Assembly: GCF_932276165.1 (NCBI RefSeq)
Contig: NC_064006.1
Location: 1,736,001-1,800,000 of the forward strand
Direction of reading: 5' to 3'
Source of the DNA: Plutella xylostella
Lineage: Eukaryota; Arthropoda; Insecta; Lepidoptera; Plutellidae
Length of the DNA stretch: 64,000 bases
Part shown: positions 57,080-64,000 of the stretch, in pieces
Layout of the letters: each line of letters opens with the position of its first letter
How positions within the stretch are numbered: the first letter of the stretch is position 1
Position numbers and translations under genes: made by a program
Notes under the pieces: model-generated
Databases searched by the model: none
Told to the model about the DNA's origin: nothing
Seen by the model: only the letters and a program-made list of their open reading frames with translations

Positions 57080-60000
57080 AATGTCGTTTCAGTACCTAAG
57101 CTTGCGGACGGTATAAATTTACCCACTGTGATTATCCATGTACTTACGGTTAGAAATGATTTTATCACAGCGCGGGCGCTGTTGGACCTAGGTTCACAGT
57201 GCTCAATAATTAAAAGCGAATTTGTTGCGCAGTTAGGATTAAAGCGACATTACAGTGACACATCTTTGGTAGGTATCGGCGGAATTCAGGCTAGTGGTAG
57301 CCATTGTATTGTGTCTATTCATTTTAGACCTGCAAACAAAGTTGATTTTCCTTTGTTATCGGTTACAGCGGTAATTATAAAAAGGCCGACTGCGTATTTG
57401 GCGCGTCGCTTGAATTTAAATAATGATAATAATATTAGGCTATCGGATGACGGCACTCTTAAGCCATTGGAGATAGATATTATTTTCGGATGTGACATCT
57501 TAGGACAGATTTTAACCGGTGAAAAGTTAGATCTGGGAACGGGTGGTCCCTATGCGTTGGGAACTATTTTTGATTTCGCTATCTTCGGTGCGGTAAATTT
57601 ATTATGTTGTCAATCCGGTGACAATGTAGAAACATTTTCGGGTACGACTCTTTTAGAGGCGGTTCAAAGGTTTTGGAGAACTGAGGAGCCGCCCATGCAT
57701 AAAATTAAGGATCCTTTGGACATAGAATGCGAGAATTTGTTTGCGTCGACTACGTCACGTGACAGTAACGGAAAATATATTGTGCGGCTTCCTATTATAC
57801 CTAATCACGAGCGATTAGGAGATTCTCGGCAAACGGCTTTGAAACAATTTATGTCCATTGAACGGAGGATGTCTAGACAGCCTGAGTTTAGGGACAAATA
57901 TGTTGAATTTATGGAAGAATATTTAAGACTTGGACATATGGTGATATCGGAGTTCGATTTTAACTCAGGTGACGAATATTATGTACTTGCTCACCACGGG
58001 GTGTTCAAGAGGTCGGGCGATGTTAATAAGATTCGCGTAGTGTTCAATGGGACAATACCTAGTAGCACAGGGGTGTGCTTAAATGATTGTTTATATACAG
58101 GAGAACGGTTACAAAATGACATAACGGATATAATAACAAACTTTAGATTTCCACTTGTAGTGTTTACGTGTGATGTTAAGATGATGTTTCGGCAAACCTA
58201 CATCTGTCCGGAGGACCGCAGATATCAGTTAATTTACTGGAGGTCATCGCCCTCGGAACCTCTGCGCGTTTACGAGTTGACAACTAATACGTACGGGTTG
58301 AAATCAAGTCCTTACATTGCCATTCGCTGTCTTCACCAGCTCGCTCATGACGGTAAGCAAGACAGCCCTCGTGCAGCTGAGCTTTTATTGAGAAACTCCT
58401 ACGTCGATGATCTCAACGGGGGAGGGGATAGCTTAAGCGAAGCTCTTTCTTTACGAGATGAGTTGATATCGCTCATGAAGTCGGCGGGTTATGAACTGCG
58501 GAAGTGGTCTTCCAACGTACCGGAGCTGCTTCAGGGACTTCCGGCAGATCACCTGGAGACTCCTCGGACGTTTGACGGTACAGACGGCTCGGTTTTTATA
58601 AAAATATTGGGTATTCAGTGGGACCCAATTTCGGACGGTTTTACATATAGGGTTAACTTACCCTCGGACTCAACGGTTACTCGAAGGAGTATTTTATCTA
58701 TGACAGCTAAACTATACGATCCATTAGGGTGGATAAGCCCAGTGGTTTTTCGTTTTAAACTTTTACTACAATCGGTGATCGGTACAAGCGGAAATAAAGT
58801 AGATTGGGATTCGCCAGTCTCGGATGATTTGGTACGGATGTGGCAAGATTATATTTCGGACTTGTCCAATTTAGAACGTCTTTCCATTCCTAGGTGTTTG
58901 AGACCTGGTGCACAGGCTCGGTACTCCTTGCACGGTTTTTGTGACGGTTCGTCGTTAGGACATGCGGCGGCAGTATACGTGCGAGCGGAACTACCAGACG
59001 GCAGCGTTCTCGTGAGACTAATCATTGCTAAGTCAAGGTTAGCCCCACTGAAGACTCAGCAGACCATTCCCAAGATGGAGTTAAATGGCGCTGCGCTGCT
59101 TACTACCCTTCTCAATCATGAGGTCAGCAAGGTTGCAGACAACATTGTATTCGAGGAAGTGGTCGGATGGTGTGACAGTACTATAGTCCTAGCGTGGCTT
59201 CGTACTCCTGCGCATACATTACAAGTTTTTGAAGCAAATCGGGTTTCTCAAATTAATGCATCTACGGCTTCCATTCATTGGCGTCACGTGCCAAGTGAAT
59301 TAAATTGTGCGGATGTTTCATCGCGCGGCGCTGCGGCGGCGGATCTGCTCAACCACGAGCTGTGGTGGGGCCCGCAGTGGCTGTGCCAACCATCGGATTG
59401 TTGGCCGGCGGATGGTCCTGCATTTCCGCCAGATATGTTACCTGGTCGGAAGACTAAAACTTGTGTAGTTAATATCGGAAATTTACAATCGGACACGGAC
59501 ACGGACTTTCTTATTGATAAATTTAGTTCGTTTGAAAAATTAATCAAAGTTACGGCCCTGGTATTACGGTTTGCTCATTTATGCAAAAATAAAATTAAAC
59601 AGTTTCCACAAAATATATCGGTTTCGGAGCGTAGAAACGCTATAATGCATTTAATTCGTATAGAACAATTAAAACATTTCAAGGATGAAATTTTATGCTT
59701 GACAAACAAAAAATCGATTCGGACTTCTATGAGAAGATTAAATTTATTTATGGATGATGACAATATTCTACGGGTCGGTGGTCGGATAGGAGCTGCGGAC
59801 TTACCTTATGATGCACGACATCCGATTTTATTGTCGGCTAAAAGTAAATTCACGGAGATGTTGGTAAATCATTACCACATCATCAATTGTCATGTCGGAG
59901 CGAATACACTTGCGGCTATATTGTCTCGGACGTATTGGATAATGTCGGCGCGGCGAATCACCCGACACATTACATATAGGTGCGTGCAATGTTATAGATC

Positions 60001-60979
60001 TAAAGCACGACCTACGCAGCCGTACATGGCTGATCTGCCACCTGACCGGGTCAGGGGGGTGCGACCATTTCTCGGCGTCGGAACGGACTTTGCGGGTCCT
60101 TTTTATATAAAGACAAGTACATTACGAAACGCTAAGATAACAAAATGTTATTTGTGCATCTTTGTATGCTTATCGGTTAAGGCGGTCCACTTGGAGGTAG
60201 TTTCGGACCTTACGGTAGAAGCCTTTGTTGCAGCTTTTGCCCGTTTTTCAAATAGGAGAGGCTTGCCAACTCTTGTTAGATCAGACTGTGGAACAAATTA
60301 TTCTGGAACGGATAAATACCTTAAGGAGCTATACATATTTCTACGAAACAATCGGTCGGATATTGAAAAAAGATTGGCGCGAGACAGTATAACTTGGTTA
60401 TTTAATGCACCATCAAGTCCGAATCACGGTGGACTTTTTGAGGCTGCAGTTAAATCTGCCAAAACTCACGCTCGGCGCGTTCTTGGTGAGACCCGGCTTA
60501 CTTTTGAAGAGCTTACTACGTTCTTCACCAAAGTAGAAGCGGTAATGAACTCGCGACCGTTGTGCCCTCTAAGTACGGATCCAACTGATCTTGAAGTTTT
60601 GACTCCTGGTCACTTTTTAATCGGACAACCTCTTGTGGCTCTTCCCGAGTACGACTATACGGATACTAAAGAATCTCGTTTGTCTCGGTTTCAACACGTT
60701 CAGAAGATGTCGCAACATTTTTGGTCGAGATGGAAAACGGAATACCTCCATACTCTACAACAACGTTATAAATGGACGTCGGTGACGGAACCTCCTAAGT
60801 TAGACGACTTAGTTTTGATTAAAGAAGACAATTTAGCGCCTCTACATTGGAAACGCGGTCGGATCGTTAAATTGTTACCCGGTAAAGACGGTATTGTTAG
60901 AGTCGCGGAAGTAAAGACTCAGAATGGTGTCCTGTTGAGGCCCATTTCCAAGTTATGTCGGTTGCCTATTGTGGCTTAG
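57068..60979 (+). CDS. pol: BEL/Pao Pol (protease, RT, RNase H, integrase)
   Basis: Open frame of 1303 codons after the gag TGA; the first ATG is at 57128, so independent initiation is possible but readthrough is simpler. Protease: ALLDLGSQCSII near 57176-57211, with Leu after the catalytic Asp where the family usually has Ser or Thr. RT: CDVKMMFRQ, GLKSSPYIAIR and the catalytic YVDDLNGG (about 58400). RNase H: HGFCDGSSLG, KMELNGAALL, GWCDSTIVLAW, SELNCADVSSRG. Integrase: an HHCC finger (HYHIINCH ... CVQC), then VGTDFAGPF, VRSDCGTNYSG and NHGGLFEAAVK carrying the D, D and E residues. No internal stops, so the copy could be active. Confidence 0.93.
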   Translation, partial: QLISNVVSVPKLADGINLPTVIIHVLTVRNDFITARALLDLGSQCSIIKSEFVAQLGLKRHYSDTSLVGIGGIQASGSHCIVSIHFRPANKVDFPLLSVTAVIIKRPTAYLARRLNLNNDNNIRLSDDGTLKPLEIDIIFGCDILGQILTGEKLDLGTGGPYALGTIFDFAIFGAVNLLCCQSGDNVETFSGTTLLEAVQRFWRTEEPPMHKIKDPLDIECENLFASTTSRDSNGKYIVRLPIIPNHERLGDSRQTALKQFMSIERRMSRQPEFRDKYVEFMEEYLRLGHMVISEFDFNSGDEYYVLAHHGVFKRSGDVNKIRVVFNGTIPSSTGVCLNDCLYTGERLQNDITDIITNFRFPLVVFTCDVKMMFRQTYICPEDRRYQLIYWRSSPSEPLRVYELTTNTYGLKSSPYIAIRCLHQLAHDGKQDSPRAAELLLRNSYVDDLNGGGDSLSEALSLRDELISLMKSAGYELRKWSSNVPELLQGLPADHLETPRTFDGTDGSVFIKILGIQWDPISDGFTYRVNLPSDSTVTRRSILSMTAKLYDPLGWISPVVFRFKLLLQSVIGTSGNKVDWDSPVSDDLVRMWQDYISDLSNLERLSIPRCLRPGAQARYSLHGFCDGSSLGHAAAVYVRAELPDGSVLVRLIIAKSRLAPLKTQQTIPKMELNGAALLTTLLNHEVSKVADNIVFEEVVGWCDSTIVLAWLRTPAHTLQVFEANRVSQINASTASIHWRHVPSELNCADVSSRGAAAADLLNHELWWGPQWLCQPSDCWPADGPAFPPDMLPGRKTKTCVVNIGNLQSDTDTDFLIDKFSSFEKLIKVTALVLRFAHLCKNKIKQFPQNISVSERRNAIMHLIRIEQLKHFKDEILCLTNKKSIRTSMRRLNLFMDDDNILRVGGRIGAADLPYDARHPILLSAKSKFTEMLVNHYHIINCHVGANTLAAILSRTYWIMSARRITRHITYRCVQCYRSKARPTQPYMADLPPDRVRGVRPFLGVGTDFAGPFYIKTSTLRNAKITKCYLCIFVCLSVKAVHLEVVSDLTVEAFVAAFARFSNRRGLPTLVRSDCGTNYSGTDKYLKELYIFLRNNRSDIEKRLARDSITWLFNAPSSPNHGGLFEAAVKSAKTHARRVLGETRLTFEELTTFFTKVEAVMNSRPLCPLSTDPTDLEVLTPGHFLIGQPLVALPEYDYTDTKESRLSRFQHVQKMSQHFWSRWKTEYLHTLQQRYKWTSVTEPPKLDDLVLIKEDNLAPLHWKRGRIVKLLPGKDGIVRVAEVKTQNGVLLRPISKLCRLPIVA

Positions 60980-60998
60980 GAACCAAGGCGGACCTTGG

Positions 60999-61011
60999 TT
61001 AGGGGGCGGGA
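60999..61011 (+). other. Polypurine tract
   Basis: AGGGGGCGGGA directly before the 3' LTR, the expected plus-strand primer. Confidence 0.75.
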
Positions 61012-61447
61012 TGTTCGGGCACCTTTATTTTTTGGTATGAGGATAGTTAAACTACCCTCACATGGCGGTTTGTGAGCTGCGTCCTACGAGAGGCGGCCAT
61101 CATCAGTGTGGACTCGGGTGTCGTGCAGAACGTTTGTCGTCGGCTGCCAGCGGACCTTATAACCGCTCCCACTCATTTATTACGGACAATTGTGATTGGT
61201 GAACTTTTACATTTTAACAAGACTATTTGCATAGTGAGCTGTGTGTGTTTTTTATCAAGTAAATATAACGCCAGGCCTGGCAAGAGGAACTCTTCTCGGA
61301 AGACGGAGCGGCCATTGACCACGTGTACAGGTTGGTGAATTGTTCTTATCCCAATTTAATAAGGGTGCCCAATAACTATACGTGTGAGTTTAGGAAAGCT
61401 AGGACCAGTCCTTACTTAAAAATACAGTCCACTTATCTGCGCCAACA
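61012..61447 (+). repeat. BEL/Pao 3' LTR
   Basis: Same length and, by eye, same sequence as the 5' LTR; followed by ACCAG. Confidence 0.93.
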
Positions 61448-62019
61448 ACCAGAATGCTTGAGCATGTATTTTTTGATCCCAAAATCGCGACATCACACGA
61501 TACACAATAGATTTTTACCGCTCAAACAACTAAAGATGTAAAAATTCTTTTATTTGAAAACCCATTTTCATAATTTTATATTTTTAAGTATGTGCTAGAT
61601 ATAAGTTTTGTACCAGTTTTTAAAACTAATAATAATTATGATGTGATAAGTTTAAAATAATGCGTCACTTGAGTCTTCTACAAGAAATGTTACCTACAAA
61701 TTTTCCATTTTAATAAAATTCTTAAGAAATGGTCTGGAAAGAAGTTCATATATTATTAATCTTGCTCTATTACATTTGGACCTAGAGAGGTAATATTATA
61801 TTATATTATTTGTAAGGACCCATATCCCGCATAAGACTATCTCAACATAGATAGTTATTAAAACACTCTTAAATAACAATTATTTATAATGTATATTATG
61901 TTTTAAGTAATTTATATCAAAATAATGATTAATTGTAAACCTAGTTTAGGTCAAAAATATTTATAATTAAATCTAATTATTACAATTATCGATAGTTTAA
62001 TATATCCGTTGGTGTATAT
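61448..62019. other. AT-rich intergenic DNA
   Basis: Nothing recognised. Confidence 0.6.
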
Positions 62020-62439
62020 TTGTAAAGGATCAAATAGACGTTTAAAAAAAAAACTGTTTTTTTGTAGGGTAAGGTTTCCTTATTATGAACCCTCTAGTAA
62101 AGTGACCGAAAACAATATTATACCTTATACCTGAGTAAAAAGTGTAGGTATAGTTGCTACTTAGTTACTTAGGTATTAGATTATTTAAAGTAAAATGTCG
62201 ACATTTACTTTATATATACTCTTATCTCTTTGTAAAGGATCAAATAGACGTTTAAAAAAAAAACTGTTTTTTTGTAGGGTAAGGTTTCCTTATTATGAAC
62301 CCTCTAGTAAAGTGACCGAAAACAATATTATACCTTATACCTGAGTAAAAAGTGTAGGTATAGTTGCTACTTAGTTACTTAGGTATTAGATTATTTAAAG
62401 TAAAATGTCGACATTTACTTTATATATACTCTTCAGCAC
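62020..62439 (+). repeat. 210-bp tandem duplication
   Basis: 62020-62229 is repeated without visible change at 62230-62439 (TTGTAAAGGATCAAATAGACG ... ATATATACTCTT). Non-coding. Confidence 0.9.
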
Positions 62440-62675
62440 TTACATGCGTACCTGAAACGATTTCGTGAAATTTCTGATCGCTGAAGGCAAACAAGACCTC
62501 CCGAAACCTTTCTCCGTAGCATTTATCCAAACCGACAGCAAAAAAGCTGCCGAAATGGCGTTACAATATCGACAGACAGGAACCAATCCACTTTTGACTC
62601 GCAACACAATACAGTACAGCAGTTACAGAGGATTTGAGCCCTAGTTGTTTTGCGCCTTCAGCGGGCCTGGGAGGT

Positions 62676-62806
62676 CACTCTATCAGACAGGAAAACAAAG
62701 TTTCAAAAATCTACTACGCAAGCCACGACTCTACCTCGTTGTATTAAACGTGCCGATTGCACGACAGCTCTCGTTCGTTCGTTTTTCGTCAGTATAGAGT
62801 AGCCCT
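62676..62806 (-). mobile_element. MITE, GGGTTACTC family, copy 4 (inverted)
   Basis: Core CACGACTCTACCTCGTTGTA, CGATTGCACGACAGCTCTCG and right end GTCAGTATAGAGTAGCCC. Confidence 0.65.
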
Positions 62807-63116
62807 ACTGGGCCTGGGCGGGCGGGCGGCGCGGGGCGGGGCGCCCGGTGTACCTCGGAGCCTCCGGCCAGCCCCGGCCTTCAGTCTGCCTCCGACCACC
62901 GCGGTGCCCGCACGCCCGCGCTCGCAACGCTCACCGCACCGCGTGATCAATGCACTTCTATATTTAAAACAAAACCGTGTTGACGTTAATGTGGATTAAA
63001 GTGACTGTGTAACATTGATGCCAGAGCTCCGGTGTCTGAGAGGTGTTTGCGACGCAGTCGGTTTTGCCCCCCCTGTAACGGGAACGTTTGGGGTTCATAC
63101 TGAATTTTCAGCGCTA
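62807..63116 (+). promoter_or_regulatory. GC-rich block, candidate promoter or first exon
   Basis: 62812-62950 is extremely GC- and CpG-rich (GGGCGGGCGGGCGGCGCGGG) in an otherwise AT-rich region. An ATG at 63018 opens 33 codons (MPELRCLRGVCDAVGFAPPV ...) running exactly to a consensus donor CTA/GTAAGT at 63117. It may be the start of a gene continuing to the right; the peptide is not recognised, so a non-coding first exon or chance is equally possible. Confidence 0.35.
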
Positions 63117-63870
63117 GTAAGTAGCGATTCGATTGTTTGCGGTAACCTTTAAGTAGAAATATGCTAGGAAAGCGTTTATCTTGCTGTTATCTTTTGTAGC
63201 GTTAATTTGTTAATTTTTATAAGTAAGATTCAGTTGTTAATATTTTAGTGCAATGATAAGATGCAAAATTATTGCCAAACAAAATTATCATAATTACCTA
63301 TTTTTACAGCTAAAATGTAGGTATGTAAATATATTTTTTTACTATTTGTTTCCGCATAATTTGCCTTTATCAGCTGGTTAACGGATACAGTATGTAATAC
63401 ATACACACATTGTATATTTGTGTATTGTACTTTTACCGTTTGATATTTTTTTATGAACGTAGGTACTCTTACTTACTACTTATGTATTATAACTTAGTGT
63501 TACTGGTATCTAACAAGTTATTTGTGTTTCATTGATAACTACTGTCAACAAGCATAACTTACTTTAATTATCATTATGAAGCTACCTACTTAAGAATCTA
63601 GTTACGCCTGTCTACATTGCATAGTTACGTAGCTAAGTTGATAATACCTAGATAGTTTAATTGTATCTCTGTTTTGCATGCGGGAATCGATAGTTAAGCA
63701 CAAATTGTTTAGGTTCAGACGGTTTCTCCAATGTCTAAGCTGTTAAAATATTTCAGTTTTTGGAAAAGAAGGATATTGGCGGTTACTGTTATATATGTAT
63801 TAGGTACATTAAACGATCTAAGTATCAAAGTAATGAGACAAGTTGTACCTTAGAAAAGATAACACTACTT
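63117..63870. other. AT-rich DNA at right end
   Basis: No gene or repeat recognised. Confidence 0.55.
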
Positions 63871-63888
63871 ACTGCCAGTTTCTATAAC

Positions 63889-64000
63889 TATCTATCTATA
63901 ACTGGTAGTTACTTTCATACGATTTTGACAGATTGTAACTTTATGTCAAAATCGTATGAAAGTAACTACCAGTCATGGATAGATAGAGTTATAGAAACTG
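63889..64000. mobile_element. Palindromic element cut by the window edge
   Basis: CAGTTTCTATAACTATCTAT (63879-63898 region) and its complement at the window end; inner arms GGTAGTTACTTTCATACG and CGTATGAAAGTAACTACC pair around a short loop. A MITE whose right border lies at or just beyond 64000. Confidence 0.75.

Larger units (their letters stand above)
54309..61447 (+). mobile_element. BEL/Pao LTR retrotransposon, complete
   Basis: 7139-bp element with 436-bp LTRs (54309-54744 and 61012-61447) that I find identical on reading, TG...CA ends, and a 5-bp target duplication ACCAG at 54304-54308 and 61448-61452. A primer site follows the left LTR, a purine tract precedes the right LTR, and gag and pol lie between. 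Pol order is protease, RT, RNase H, integrase, as in BEL/Pao. No envelope-type ORF follows pol. Identical LTRs imply a recent insertion. Confidence 0.95.

Noticed and set aside
60980..61011. Envelope gene making the BEL/Pao element an errantivirus-like agent
   Set aside because: Only 32 bp, including the purine tract, separate the pol stop from the 3' LTR; there is no room for a third gene.

Overview
The window is nuclear DNA of an animal, almost certainly a moth or butterfly. It has short exons in large AT-rich introns, arthropod-type gene structure, and dispersed repeats that I recognise from lepidopteran genomes. Two host genes can be read completely, both on the + strand. The larger is the lst2 (ZFYVE28) orthologue, encoding an endosomal FYVE-domain protein that dampens EGF-receptor signalling. 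Fifteen coding exons run from 5713 to 47195; they join with consistent phases into 3426 nt (1141 aa plus stop). The second is a GOLGA7/Erf4-family gene (50863-52042, three exons, 170 aa), the cofactor of a DHHC protein palmitoyltransferase.

Layout: 1-4912 is a mariner transposon split by a minus-strand LINE, which is itself split by an 824-bp DNA element with a 10-bp target duplication. lst2 exon 1 is at 5713-5775, followed by a 9-kb intron of decayed repeats. Exon 2 (14962-15102) is followed by a 14-kb intron holding an uninterrupted 1002-codon LINE ORF (18858-21866) and several MITEs. Exons 3 to 9 lie at 29401-36303, exons 10 and 11 at 37645-38704. Intron 11 holds a repeat array and a 4.8-kb 5'-truncated LINE that has itself received three further insertions: a gag-only retroposon, a palindromic MITE and a 301-bp reverse-oriented A-rich element. 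Exons 12 to 15 (45121-47195) end with the FYVE zinc finger. GOLGA7 follows, then a complete young BEL/Pao LTR retrotransposon with matching 436-bp LTRs (54309-61447), a perfect-looking 210-bp tandem duplication, and a GC-rich block near 62.8-63.1 kb that may be the promoter or first exon of a gene continuing to the right.

The most unusual signal is in lst2. Five separate exons (2, 4, 7, 11 and 14) are each followed by one to three tandem partial copies of themselves plus flanking intron. In every case the complete, acceptor-bearing exon is the upstream copy, and the downstream copies lack the exon's 5' part. In three of the five the copies keep the splice donor. The FYVE-exon copies would keep the reading frame if spliced in serially. 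Other points of note: a hAT-type element sits exactly on the exon 9 donor, and its 8-bp target duplication preserved the splice site; and the BEL/Pao gag and pol are in one frame, separated only by a UGA in a CAR-YYA readthrough context.
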